Part shown: positions 26,689 through 35,544 of the stretch, one piece after another | Position numbering within the stretch: position 1 is the first letter of the stretch | Layout of the letters: the number at the start of each line of letters is the position of its first letter | Assembly (NCBI GenBank): GCA_047777345.1 | Contig: JBKEEJ010000003.1 | Span: forward strand, 124,001-188,000 | DNA length: 64,000 bases | Reading direction: 5' to 3' | From: Anaerocolumna sp047777345 | Lineage (GTDB): Bacteria; Bacillota; Clostridia; Lachnospirales; Lachnospiraceae | The notes under the pieces: model-generated | Databases searched by the model: none | The model's input: only the letters and a program-made list of their open reading frames with translations | What the model was told of the DNA's origin: nothing | Position numbers and translations under genes: made by a program

Positions 26689-27645
26689 TTACATAACCCC
26701 TCTATGCAAAATTACCTGATATTCATTATTTTTGGATAGTTTATCTCTGCTTATGGCAGTTATTACTTTCTCACTGTATATCTTTTCTTTGCCGTTTGTA
26801 ATCACTACCCGATTCATTACGATTGCCGGCAATATACCGTTTTTTCTGCCGATGGAATGATATGGTATCAGCATTATATTAAAATGATCTTCCTTTTCTT
26901 CTGATACACTTTCCGGTCCAATGCCGTTCTCATTAATTAAAGTATGCCTTCCATCCAGAGTATCCATCATTTTTTTAAGCAAGTCTCTTTGCTTTACCGT
27001 CAATAAAGGTTCTAAGGCGGAATATTCCGTAATGATTACCGGTTTTCCATAAATCGGATCATATAAATTATTACCTGTATCTAACAATCCCATTATCCGA
27101 ATACTTTGATCTCCATGTAACAGCTCTGTTTCATAAATTCTTAACTGGCTGTTATGCAGGTTCCTTAAAATTTTAATAAAAAATATAATTACTCCGGTAC
27201 CTGCACTTATGGCCAGAAGAAAAAAAGCCAGATTCAGATTCTGGAATAATCTTCCCTGAATTATTTCATTGAAATAATATCCTATCATAGAGTGATAATA
27301 AAGAGAATTAATGACACCACCCAAAAAAAAGGTTGTAATATACAAAATCAGGCTTGCTTTTAACAGTGTTTTAAAACTTTTATAACCATATACGGTCAGG
27401 TTCATGGCCAGGCAAAGCACGACATAGGCAAAAAGAAATTGCACAAAACCATTTAGTTCCGGCACACTGGAAAGGATACAGGCTCCTATGGCTCCTATGC
27501 AGGCTCCGGCCACGATACGAAACACACAGCATTTATATTTTAAAATTTTCTTTACTATCCATAATAACAGGAAATCCATAATAAAATTAATAATAAATAC
27601 TACGTCAATATAGACTTCAAGGTACAAGTCCACCCCCGCTTCCAT
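26689..27645 (-). CDS. spoIIGA: Pro-σE processing protease SpoIIGA
   Basis: Up to 318 residues: five predicted membrane helices in the N-terminal half (VYIDVVFIINFIMDFLLLW onward) and a cytoplasmic aspartyl-protease-like domain with the active-site pattern GLLDTGNNLYDPIYGKPV (catalytic Asp in DTGN). It cleaves pro-σE upon σF signalling. The start is uncertain: ATG 27645 has only a distant AAGGAAAG, while a GTG (27633) or TTG (27627) after GGGGG fits the family N-terminus better. Confidence 0.93.
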   Translation of the reverse strand: MEAGVDLYLEVYIDVVFIINFIMDFLLLWIVKKILKYKCCVFRIVAGACIGAIGACILSSVPELNGFVQFLFAYVVLCLAMNLTVYGYKSFKTLLKASLILYITTFFLGGVINSLYYHSMIGYYFNEIIQGRLFQNLNLAFFLLAISAGTGVIIFFIKILRNLHNSQLRIYETELLHGDQSIRIMGLLDTGNNLYDPIYGKPVIITEYSALEPLLTVKQRDLLKKMMDTLDGRHTLINENGIGPESVSEEKEDHFNIMLIPYHSIGRKNGILPAIVMNRVVITNGKEKIYSEKVITAISRDKLSKNNEYQVILHRGVM

Positions 27646-27665
27646 AACTTGTATTTTCTTTCCTT

Positions 27666-27698
27666 ATTATAGCTTTTTTTCTTTATATAATTTGTCAT
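27666..27698 (-). promoter_or_regulatory. spoIIG-type promoter with long spacer
   Basis: ATGACA (27698-27693), a 21-bp spacer and a perfect TATAAT (27671-27666) on the minus strand, just upstream of spoIIGA. The B. subtilis spoIIG promoter is known for a 22-bp spacer and needs Spo0A-P to bring RNA polymerase onto it. The same logic may hold here. I did not find a full Spo0A box (TGNCGAA), only partial matches. Confidence 0.45.
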
Positions 27699-28001
27699 TT
27701 TCTGGTAATCATTTTTTCTTTTTCATTTACCAATACCAACAAAATATCGGATAATTTATCAATATAATTCTCTAACACATGGCATTTTACATTTTATCCC
27801 ATATTAATTATTTATACCCTATTAATAATGAAACGAAATTTTCCTTATCTTCTGTCAGCCCCTTTTATTTGTACGTCCATATATTTTAATGCGTTGACAC
27901 CAAATGTTAAAAGAATTCATGACAGATAGGAGGATTAAGAATGCTTTAGAAGTGAAATTAAACAGATGAAGTATCAATTTTGGAGCATGATTTTTTCTTA
28001 A
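27699..28001. other. AT-rich intergenic region with a stranded gene start
   Basis: No gene is supported here. On the plus strand TTGACA (27893 area) and a strong AGGAGG lead to an ATG (27941 area), but the reading frame stops after two codons (ATG CTT TAG). One base out of frame a short coding-like run ends near 28001. This looks like a decayed gene start. The rest is AT-rich and unremarkable. Confidence 0.3.
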
Positions 28002-28817
28002 TCACACTTCAACAGATGACAAAGAACTTAATATTTCAAGTACATCCTGAGAATATTTTTCCTTTTCATTTTTAATTTTAATAATTGCTTCCCTCATGGA
28101 TTTGGGACTTTTATAAGCCCTGCCGGAAGTAACAGAATCAACAATATCGGCTATCATTACGATTTGACAATTTAAACTTATTTTATTTTCTTTTAAACCA
28201 TACGGGTAACCGCTGCCATCAAGTCTCTCGTGATGGTGCAGAACAATATCGATACATTCCTCATTCAGATTGTATGACCTTAATGACTTGGCACCTAATT
28301 CACAGTGTTGCCTCATCATAGCCTTTTCTATTTCACTAAGAGGTCCTGGCCGGTTTAACACTTCTTTGGGAATCAGCATTTCTCCCGTATCGTGGAGTAA
28401 AGCTCCAAGCCCCAGGTTCCACAACTGATCACAAGTATAATTTAACTGTATTCCAATCATCAGAGAAATCAGTGCCGTCTCTAAAGAATGGGTATACAAC
28501 CAGTCAATGTAATTGCTTAATAGTCTTACATGAAGCCACCAGGGTTTTTCTTTCGATTCAAAAATAATATTTCCCAATATCATATTAGGATAATCAATCA
28601 TTTTTTCATTTTTAATCTGAAATTTACGAATAAACCTTTCCTTATCCACCGGGGTTACTATTTGGGAATTCGCATTTACAATTCTTGTTAAAGCCTGCAT
28701 TGATACCTTATGTTTTTTGATTCTTTCTGCAACCGGTTTTCCGATTACTTCTCCTTTACGAATTAATAAAGTACCATTTTCATCATAAATATCTTCTTTT
28801 ACAAAAAATTCTTCCAT
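28002..28817 (-). CDS. HD-GYP domain protein, probable cyclic-di-GMP phosphodiesterase
   Basis: A 271-residue protein. The N-terminal 70 residues resemble the DUF3391-like front part of HD-GYP proteins. The HD-GYP domain carries H110, H142-D143 (LLHDTGE), H171, H195-H196 and the GYP motif HHERLDGSGYPYGL (195-208), plus ADIVDSVTSGRAYK. Most HD-GYP proteins hydrolyse c-di-GMP. The usual HDIGK is HDTGE here, so activity should not be assumed. It has its own promoter and no partner in an operon. The adjacent IS lies upstream of it. Confidence 0.85.
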   Translation of the reverse strand: MEEFFVKEDIYDENGTLLIRKGEVIGKPVAERIKKHKVSMQALTRIVNANSQIVTPVDKERFIRKFQIKNEKMIDYPNMILGNIIFESKEKPWWLHVRLLSNYIDWLYTHSLETALISLMIGIQLNYTCDQLWNLGLGALLHDTGEMLIPKEVLNRPGPLSEIEKAMMRQHCELGAKSLRSYNLNEECIDIVLHHHERLDGSGYPYGLKENKISLNCQIVMIADIVDSVTSGRAYKSPKSMREAIIKIKNEKEKYSQDVLEILSSLSSVEV

Positions 28818-28882
28818 ATATTTGATTTACACCTCATAAAAGTAGATTAACTGGTATTGGATAATAACAGTATGGAATTATA

Positions 28883-28910
28883 ATAATACTAATATTTCAG
28901 AAAAAGTCAA
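28883..28910 (-). promoter_or_regulatory. σA-type promoter of the HD-GYP gene
   Basis: TTGACT (28910-28905), a 16-bp spacer and TATTAT (28888-28883) on the minus strand, about 70 bp before the gene. A TATAAT directly follows the -10. The match is good. Confidence 0.6.
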
Positions 28911-29043
28911 CAAATTTGTGATTGAAAATAAAAAAAATTTTGAATTTTTTAAAATTTTCGTTAAATTGGAAATATTATGATTATTTTGTTATTTATCTAC
29001 ACAGTTTATAATTGAATATGGGAACTTGTAAAGCAAAGCAAAT

Positions 29044-29051
29044 GAAAAGCA
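29044..29051. repeat. Left copy of IS target-site duplication (GAAAAGCA)
   Basis: GAAAAGCA immediately before the left end of the insertion sequence; the identical octamer follows the right end. Eight bases is the usual duplication length of ISL3-family elements. Confidence 0.93.
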
Positions 29052-29067
29052 GGTTCTATAATAAATA

Positions 29068-29124
29068 TTGGGGTGCACTGTATGAATTTCTAAGAAACTT
29101 AATACGATTCATACCTCACCCCAA
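29068..29124 (+). terminator. Hairpin inside the left end of the IS
   Basis: Two stacked stem segments: TTGGGGTG (29068-29075) with CACCCCAA (29117-29124), and GTATGAAT (29080-29087) with ATTCATAC (29107-29114). A T-rich run (TTCTTTTTT) follows on the plus strand. It can stop transcription entering the transposase gene from outside, a common self-restraint feature of IS elements. Confidence 0.6.
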
Positions 29125-29214
29125 TTCTTTTTTATATTAAAATACACTTATAAATCACCTGCCACACTTTCGTATTACTCCACAACGAGAAACTAGAAAG
29201 AAGGTGAATTATAA

Positions 29215-30402
29215 GTGTATCCTAATTATATCAAACATCTTCTTCAAATTGAAGATGTTAAGGTTAAAAAAGTTTATTATGGCATTGATAATACTATCAA
29301 TATAATGCTAGAAACTAAACCTAGTCAACATATTTGCCCTTGTTGTGGTAAATCGACTTCTAGAGTACATGACTACCGCAACCAAAAGATCAAGCATATT
29401 CCTATGGGTATGCATTCAACTATTCTGATTTTAAGGAAAAGACGATACTCTTGTTCTTGTGGCAAACGTTTTTACGAGAATTATACTTGGTTACCTAAAT
29501 ATCAGCATATGACAAGACAACTTATCAAGTACATTTGTCACAAACTTCGCGATACGGTATCTTATAAACATGTAGCCAAAGAATCAAATGTGTCTATATC
29601 TACTGTTATAAGAACTTTTAACCGAATTAATTATCCTAAATTAGATACATTTCCAGAGATACTTTGTATAGACGAATTTAGAGGGAATGCAGAAACGGAT
29701 AAATATCAGTGTATTTTGGTTGATGGGAGAAAGAAGCACCAGCATGTAATTGAAATCTTACCAGATCGAAAGCAGCATCACTTAACTGAATACTTTATTA
29801 GTATTCCAAGAAAAGAACGAGAAAAGGTAAAGTTCTTTATCCAGGACATGTGGTTACCTTACAAAGAAATTGCAAATACATATTTTAAAAACGCAAAGAT
29901 TGTTATTGATAAATACCACTTTGTTAGACAAGTTATCTGGGCCATTGATAGAGTTAGAAGGCGACTACAAAAAACAATGTCTGCTAAATTACGTAAATAT
30001 TACAAATATAGTAAGAGTCTTATACTTAAACGTTACAAAAACCTTACTAAAGAGCAAAAAGAAAAATGTGATGTAATGTTACTTTATAATGATGAATTAA
30101 GGCAGGCCCACTTTCTAAAGGAATGGTTTTTTGATATTTGCAGAGAAACTAAATACCGTGTAGTAAGAGAAGAGTTTTCAAGATGGATTAAAAACGCTGA
30201 AAGCTCAGGCATAAAAGATTTTGAAGATGTTGCAGCCACCTTCCAACGATGGTATAAGGAAATACTAAACTCCTTTAAATACGGTTATACAAACGGTGCT
30301 ACAGAAGGATTTAATAATAAAATAAAAGTACTAAAGAGGGTTTCATACGGCATAAAAAATTTCGACAGATTTAGAAATAGGATATTACATATATGTGGGT
30401 AA
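29215..30402 (+). CDS. ISL3-family DDE transposase
   Basis: A 395-residue transposase that starts at a GTG with GAAGGTG upstream. The N-terminal zinc-binding region has CPCCGK (41-46) and CSCGK (80-84), then a helix-turn-helix (about 115-138, YKHVAKESNVSISTVIRTF). The DDE triad is probably D153 (CIDEFRG), D232 (VIDKYHF) and E364 (GATEGFNNKIK). Length and motifs are those of an intact ISL3 transposase, so the element may be active. Codon use is more AT-rich than the neighbouring genes. Confidence 0.95.
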   Translation: MYPNYIKHLLQIEDVKVKKVYYGIDNTINIMLETKPSQHICPCCGKSTSRVHDYRNQKIKHIPMGMHSTILILRKRRYSCSCGKRFYENYTWLPKYQHMTRQLIKYICHKLRDTVSYKHVAKESNVSISTVIRTFNRINYPKLDTFPEILCIDEFRGNAETDKYQCILVDGRKKHQHVIEILPDRKQHHLTEYFISIPRKEREKVKFFIQDMWLPYKEIANTYFKNAKIVIDKYHFVRQVIWAIDRVRRRLQKTMSAKLRKYYKYSKSLILKRYKNLTKEQKEKCDVMLLYNDELRQAHFLKEWFFDICRETKYRVVREEFSRWIKNAESSGIKDFEDVAATFQRWYKEILNSFKYGYTNGATEGFNNKIKVLKRVSYGIKNFDRFRNRILHICG

Positions 30403-30548
30403 TTCGAAAATTTCAAAAATATAATTATGGCAGGTTTTTTTAGTGTGCTCAAAAATAGCTATTAGAACTTAAAGACATTAAAATAGCTCTAAGTCTAGTA
30501 ATGGAGCATGATTCAAAGGAATCATACCCCAAAACTTGACAAAGAGCC

Positions 30549-30556
30549 GAAAAGCA
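30549..30556. repeat. Right copy of IS target-site duplication (GAAAAGCA)
   Basis: The octamer GAAAAGCA directly after the right end of the insertion sequence, identical to the copy at 29044-29051. Confidence 0.93.
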
Positions 30557-30568
30557 AAAATGAAAAAT

Positions 30569-30626
30569 GGCTCTTAATCCGGTGAAATAAGCTAATAAAG
30601 GAATCCGATTCACCAGATAAAGAGCC
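30569..30626 (-). terminator. Large hairpin downstream of ftsZ
   Basis: GGCTCTTAATCCGGTGAA (30569-30586) pairs with TTCACCAGATAAAGAGCC (30609-30626) with few mismatches. On the minus strand it is followed by ATTTTTCATTTTT, so it probably ends ftsZ transcription. Its outer bases GGCTCTT resemble the IS end, but there is no transposase and no target duplication. Confidence 0.6.
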
Positions 30627-30666
30627 TGATATAATTAACGTCTATTTTATTTTTTGATTTAATTTC

Positions 30667-31893
30667 TTATTTATTATGTCTGTTTTTTTGCAGAAACTCA
30701 GGTATTTTTATTCCTCCGGTTTCACCGGTATTAATTGAGCTATTGCCGGATGAAAAGGGACTGTTAGTATTTTGTGAGGAAGTCCTGTTAATACCATTTG
30801 TGGCACTGGAAGCTGCAATCTGGGACTGAGCTTTATTTAAGGATGACGAAGAACTTGTACCAGGGTTGAGCTTATATTCGGGCCTTGGGAAAGGCTGCTT
30901 TAAAAAACTTGGACCTTTAAAACTGTCTTTGGCTCCGGCATTTTTTGCATCCAGTCCGGTTGCAATAACAGTTATGGTAGCTTCGTCCGGTTTGGTCTCG
31001 TCATACATGGCACCAAATATAATATTCGCTGACTCGCCAGCCAGCTCCTGTACCATAGTAGCAGCTTCATTGGCTTCAATCAGACTGATATCACCGGAAA
31101 TATTTATAATAACATGGGACGCACCTTCAATTGTAGTTTCCAACAAAGGACTAGTAATTGCCTGATTAACCGCCGTGATACATTTATCGTCACCTTTTCC
31201 GACACCGATACCAATATGAGCTATCCCTTTATCTTTCATAACCGTCTGTACATCGGCAAAATCCAGGTTAATTAAGCCAGGAACATTGATTAAGTCTGTA
31301 ATTCCCTGAACACCTTGCTGTAAAACTTCATCGGCTTTTTTAAGAGCATCCGGCATGGTAGTTCTTCTGTCAACGATTTCCAGCAATTTATCATTTGGTA
31401 TAACAATTAATGTATCAACATGTTGTTTTAATTTTTCGATACCGTTAATAGCATTGTTCATACGGGCTTTTGCTTCAAATTTAAAAGGTTTGGTCACGAT
31501 TCCTACGGTTAAGATTCCCATATCTTTGGCAATTTGAGCCACAACAGGTGCTGCACCGGTACCGGTACCGCCACCCATGCCGCAGGTAACAAAAACCATG
31601 TCCGCGCCTTTAATAACTTCCGTTAATTCTTCTCTGCTTTCTTCTGCAGCCTGTTCTCCGATTTCGGGTTGCGCACCTGCTCCTAAACCTTTTGTTAATT
31701 TTTCACCGATCTGAATGCATTGTGGAGCTTTACATGTCTTAAGATGTTGTTTATCTGTGTTTACACAAATAAAATCAACACCGACAATATTTTCTTCAAT
31801 CATTCTATTTACAGCGTTGTTCCCTGCACCCCCTACTCCAATTACCAGTATTTTTGCAGTTGAATCAGCTTCGTTTGTCCTTATTTCAAGCAA
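30667..31893 (-). CDS. ftsZ: Cell division GTPase FtsZ
   Basis: A 408-residue tubulin homologue that forms the division ring. Visible features are the tubulin signature GGGTGTG (107-113), the synergy-loop region NVPGLINLDFADVQTVM, a Ser/Asn-rich linker (about 330-390) and the conserved C-terminal peptide GIKIPEFLQKN that binds FtsA/SepF/ZapA-type partners. It is the last gene of the cluster but has its own promoter in the gap after divIB. No ftsA is seen next to it. Confidence 0.98.
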   Translation of the reverse strand: MLEIRTNEADSTAKILVIGVGGAGNNAVNRMIEENIVGVDFICVNTDKQHLKTCKAPQCIQIGEKLTKGLGAGAQPEIGEQAAEESREELTEVIKGADMVFVTCGMGGGTGTGAAPVVAQIAKDMGILTVGIVTKPFKFEAKARMNNAINGIEKLKQHVDTLIVIPNDKLLEIVDRRTTMPDALKKADEVLQQGVQGITDLINVPGLINLDFADVQTVMKDKGIAHIGIGVGKGDDKCITAVNQAITSPLLETTIEGASHVIINISGDISLIEANEAATMVQELAGESANIIFGAMYDETKPDEATITVIATGLDAKNAGAKDSFKGPSFLKQPFPRPEYKLNPGTSSSSSLNKAQSQIAASSATNGINRTSSQNTNSPFSSGNSSINTGETGGIKIPEFLQKNRHNK

Positions 31894-32119
31894 GGTACTT
31901 CCTCCTTCACATACATATCGTTTACACTATATTTCATTACCCTTATTGACTATTTATCCCGGCTTAATCACCGAATAGATCAGATATATAGTACGTAACA
32001 ACTAAATCATTCTTAATAATTATTATCGAAATATTTTACATTTTCTTTAACAAATTTTTTTGGAAACTTGTCCATTATTCTTGTAAACTTAGTCAATTTT
32101 TTTCATTTTCCTATAGTAT

Positions 32120-32148
32120 ATAATATCTTTTATCAGGGAAATAATCAA
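32120..32148 (-). promoter_or_regulatory. σA-type promoter upstream of ftsZ
   Basis: TTGATT (32148-32143), a 17-bp spacer and TATTAT (32125-32120) on the minus strand, in the 273-bp gap between divIB and ftsZ. The long leader (about 220 bases) suggests room for further control. A second TTGACT is seen farther downstream without a clear -10. Confidence 0.55.
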
Positions 32149-32166
32149 CCCTTAATTCATAATTTT

Positions 32167-32913
32167 TTACTCTATAGGTCTGGCAATAATTTCCTCTTGT
32201 CCTTCTTTAAAATCCTTCATATCAAACAGCAATTTCTTGCCTTCTGCTTTGGGAAGGATATTTTTTAGCTCAGCAAGTTGTTCGTCATAAGCCTCTCTTT
32301 TTCCCAGTAATATTTTATTATCACCGCTGTACAATATGACTTCCAGGCTGTCATCAAACTGAATTTTGTCAATGGATAGTTCAAATTTTTTAATTAATTG
32401 CGTTAAATTTAATATGGTGGTAAATAAGGACTTTTTTTGAACTTCCAGTTTTTCATACAATATAATCCGGTTAAATTTCAGTCCGGTAATAAGCGGTACC
32501 CCGGGCAATTTTTCATCGGAACTTTCCACAACGATGCCGTCTTTGTCAAAATACATATATTCCCCCATAAACTCAATGCATCCGGTTACTATTTTTTCAT
32601 ATACATGTATTTTGGCCGTATTTCTGTCAACCATTTCGATATTTATCTGTTGGACAAATGGAATACTGTCTGCTTTACCATACTTATATCTCAGATAAAG
32701 CAGGAAGGTATTCCGATCTGTCTTTTTTGTTATTACTTTTTTTTCCAATTCTTCGTTTGTATAATGACTGTTTCCTTCAACAATTACTGTCTTTAAACTG
32801 CAGGTTGTATACAAGATAAACATAGGAATCAGTATAGCAAGGCAGAAAATAAGTAACTTCATCAGACCTTTTAATAAACCATTATTTTCATGTTTTCCCT
32901 TTTGTTCTTTCAT
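32167..32913 (-). CDS. divIB: Cell division protein DivIB/FtsQ
   Basis: About 248 residues: a short cytoplasmic basic part, one membrane helix (about 20-42), a POTRA domain (LKTVIVEGNSHYTNEELEKK) and a β domain (IEFMGEYMYFDKDGIVVE). It stabilises the septal PBP-FtsW complex with FtsL. MKEQKG (32913) was taken as start because GGGAG lies 5 bases upstream. It follows murA, as in many clostridial dcw clusters. Confidence 0.9.
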   Translation of the reverse strand: MKEQKGKHENNGLLKGLMKLLIFCLAILIPMFILYTTCSLKTVIVEGNSHYTNEELEKKVITKKTDRNTFLLYLRYKYGKADSIPFVQQINIEMVDRNTAKIHVYEKIVTGCIEFMGEYMYFDKDGIVVESSDEKLPGVPLITGLKFNRIILYEKLEVQKKSLFTTILNLTQLIKKFELSIDKIQFDDSLEVILYSGDNKILLGKREAYDEQLAELKNILPKAEGKKLLFDMKDFKEGQEEIIARPIE

Positions 32914-32938
32914 ATCGGCTCCCATCACAATGCCAAAA

Positions 32939-34192
32939 TCAGTTTACCATCTTGATATCTGCTCCTAATTGTCGTAAGTCCCTGCATATATCCTCATAAC
33001 CGCGTTGAATAAAATAAGGATTATACAGAATTGTCTTTCCTTTTGCCATAAGTCCTGCAATAACCAGCGCTGCACCACCCCTTAATTCACTGGCAAATAC
33101 TTCGGCTCCTTTCAGCGAATCCACACCGTATATAATAGCTTCCCGGTCATGGATCTGAATATTTGCCCCGAATTTTACTTGTTCTTTTACATTTCCATAT
33201 CTTCCCTCAAAAATTTCCTCCACTATCCTGCTGGTTCCCTTTGCCGTTGTAAGAACAGACATAATCTGAGACTGCATATCCGTTGGAAAACCCGGATAGG
33301 GCATAGTTCGGATTAGCGGTACGGGTTTTAGCCTGCCTGATGATGCAATTATAATATAGTCTTCACCGCTAATTATACTGCAACCCATTTCTTTTAAAAC
33401 CTGAATTACAGCCTGAAGATTGCCGGCTCCGATTCCCGTAAGTACTGCCTCTCCACCGGCTCCGGCCACAGCGGCAAGATAAGTACCTGCCACAATCCGG
33501 TCGGAACAGGCGGTGTATTCCACAGGATGTAAATAATCGACGCCTACAATATCAATTTTCTCAGAACCGACCCCGGTAATATTGGCACCAGCAGCGTTTA
33601 GAAACTTACATAATTCTGTTATTTCCGGTTCTTTTGCAGCATTTATAATAGTTGTTTTGCCGGAAGCCAATACGGCGGCAAGAATAATATTTTCTGTTGC
33701 TCCCACGCTGGGAAATTTTAGTGTAATTTCACTTCCCTTAATACCGTCTGTGGTACATTGAATTAATCCGTCCGCTTCTTCCAGCAAAATATTCATAGCC
33801 TTAAAAGCACTTAAATGGAAATCGATTGGCCTTGCACCAATGGTACAACCACCTGGGTATGTTATGGTAACGGAATGGGTACGTCCCAAAAGGGGGCCCA
33901 TTAATATAATGGAAGAACGCATCATTTTTACGTATTCTTCCGGAACAACTGATGTACTCAGCCTGGTTGTATCTATAATCAGGGATGATTTATCCCATGT
34001 TACACTACAACCAATTGCCTCCAGAATTTTTATCATGTGGTAAACATCCAATATTCTGGGACAATTGTTCAGCTTTACAATCCCATTTATCAGTACCGTT
34101 GCTGCCAAAATCGGTAATACTGTATTTTTTGAACCCTGTATATTAACTTCACCACTTAGCTGCTTTCCTCCATTGATTTCAATAAATGCCAT
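32939..34192 (-). CDS. murA: UDP-N-acetylglucosamine 1-carboxyvinyltransferase (MurA)
   Basis: A 417-residue EPSP-synthase-fold enzyme that adds enolpyruvate to UDP-GlcNAc in the first committed step of peptidoglycan synthesis. K22-N23 (GSKNT) and the catalytic Cys C116 in YPGGCTIGARPID are present, so fosfomycin sensitivity is expected for this copy. The ATG at 34192 has GAGGTG upstream. Its place after ftsW is where murG is often found; murG itself is not in the window. Confidence 0.96.
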   Translation of the reverse strand: MAFIEINGGKQLSGEVNIQGSKNTVLPILAATVLINGIVKLNNCPRILDVYHMIKILEAIGCSVTWDKSSLIIDTTRLSTSVVPEEYVKMMRSSIILMGPLLGRTHSVTITYPGGCTIGARPIDFHLSAFKAMNILLEEADGLIQCTTDGIKGSEITLKFPSVGATENIILAAVLASGKTTIINAAKEPEITELCKFLNAAGANITGVGSEKIDIVGVDYLHPVEYTACSDRIVAGTYLAAVAGAGGEAVLTGIGAGNLQAVIQVLKEMGCSIISGEDYIIIASSGRLKPVPLIRTMPYPGFPTDMQSQIMSVLTTAKGTSRIVEEIFEGRYGNVKEQVKFGANIQIHDREAIIYGVDSLKGAEVFASELRGGAALVIAGLMAKGKTILYNPYFIQRGYEDICRDLRQLGADIKMVN

Positions 34193-34279
34193 GGTGCACC
34201 TCATAAAACCAGAATATACAATTACTATATGATATATTCTTACTTTTGTGCTTAGCTTAAGTGGTAAGTAAATACCTAT

Positions 34280-35422
34280 TTATCTTTCATATTTTATCTG
34301 GTTAGAAACACTTAAGGCAATTCCCATTTCAAACAACAAAACCATCAGTGAACTTCCACCGTAACTGATAAAGGGAAGAGGAATACCGGTGGAAGGAATT
34401 GTATTCGTAACAACGGCAATATTTAGAAGTACCTGGACGGCAATATGCGTAAGTACTCCCGTGGCAATCAAACCACCGTACAAATCCGGTGCGCTGATGG
34501 CAATTACAAATAGCCGCCATATTAACAGTACAAAAAGTAAAATAACCGCTACGGCTCCAAACAGCCCCAGTTCTTCGCAAATAACGGCAAAAATCATATC
34601 ATTGTGGGATTCGGGTATAAATCCCAGTTTCTGCATACTTTCTCCCAGCCCTTTTCCAAAAATACCGCCGGAAGCAATGGCATACAGGCCCTGTAAAATC
34701 TGGTAGCCTTTCGGGTGGGTCTCCACATTCTTCCATACATCAATTCGGGTACTTCGGTAACTTACTCCAAATATAAAGGCAGCCCCGACACCTCCCATAA
34801 GAATACCTGACACAATAAAATACAGTTTCTTGCGGCTGGCCACAAAGCAGATAGCTACCATGATGGCAGCCATAACCAGGGCGGTACTAAAATTCGGTAT
34901 CAGTACCAGTATAATCAATGGCGCATCAAATATGACTACCCTTAAAAAACCTTTAAACTTATCCAGCTTAGACGGGGATAAATTCACTATATAAGCAGTA
35001 AATAAAATAATTGCGATTTTGGACAATTCGGATGGCTGAAACCGAAAACCGGCTATGGAAATCCAACGTTTTGAACCATTAACTTCAATACCAAAAATCA
35101 AAACGGCAATCTGCAGTAAAATGCAAAATAAGTAAAGCAAGGTAACCGGTTTTATCCGAAGTACAGGCAGTTTTTTGATGTATATACGATAATCGATTTT
35201 GGATACGATTAACATAACAATTACACCAAGTACAGCAAAAGCCCCCTGTTTTTCCAGATAATAGGCAGGATTCCCGTAATCCCTGCTTGCATTGTAGGAA
35301 CTTGTGCTGTATATCATTACCAGTCCAAAACAAACCAAAAACAATGTTAAGAACAGAAGGCTGTAATCATAATAACTATGAAATTTCCTGAGTTTTCCCT
35401 TTTCTCTTTCTGCTCTTGTCAT
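34280..35422 (-). CDS. ftsW: FtsW/SpoVE-type SEDS peptidoglycan polymerase
   Basis: A 380-residue membrane protein with about ten helices. SEDS motifs include NGSKRWISIAGFRFQPSE (about 115-132), PKGYQILQGLYAIASGG and the C-terminal STGIPLPFISYGGSSL. SEDS proteins polymerise lipid II together with class B PBPs; two such PBPs are encoded in the same cluster. Whether it serves division (FtsW) or the spore cortex (SpoVE) cannot be told from sequence alone. Confidence 0.92.
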   Translation of the reverse strand: MTRAEREKGKLRKFHSYYDYSLLFLTLFLVCFGLVMIYSTSSYNASRDYGNPAYYLEKQGAFAVLGVIVMLIVSKIDYRIYIKKLPVLRIKPVTLLYLFCILLQIAVLIFGIEVNGSKRWISIAGFRFQPSELSKIAIILFTAYIVNLSPSKLDKFKGFLRVVIFDAPLIILVLIPNFSTALVMAAIMVAICFVASRKKLYFIVSGILMGGVGAAFIFGVSYRSTRIDVWKNVETHPKGYQILQGLYAIASGGIFGKGLGESMQKLGFIPESHNDMIFAVICEELGLFGAVAVILLFVLLIWRLFVIAISAPDLYGGLIATGVLTHIAVQVLLNIAVVTNTIPSTGIPLPFISYGGSSLMVLLFEMGIALSVSNQIKYER

Positions 35423-35544
35423 TTATTGCTCCTATCTGTACCAAATGTACGAATGAATGACTTGTTTATATTCGATTTCATAATAATTTTTATTTCGTTA
35501 TTTATAATCGGTATTTTCATCCCTGTCTATATGTAAATATAAAC

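Larger units (their letters stand above)
29052..30548 (+). mobile_element. Complete ISL3-family insertion sequence
   Basis: A 1497-bp element with one transposase gene. The left end (GGTTCTATAATAAATATT, then GGGGTG) and the inverted right end (GGCTCTTTGTCAAGTTTT, then GGGGTA) match at 16 of 24 positions and have the GG(C/T)TCT terminus typical of ISL3 elements. A perfect 8-bp duplication GAAAAGCA flanks it, so the boundaries are exact and the insertion is recent or well kept. It landed between the HD-GYP gene promoter and the ftsZ terminator and breaks no gene. Confidence 0.93.

Noticed and set aside
30569..30626. Miniature inverted-repeat element
   Set aside because: It has IS-like outer bases but no target duplication and a position ideal for the ftsZ terminator.
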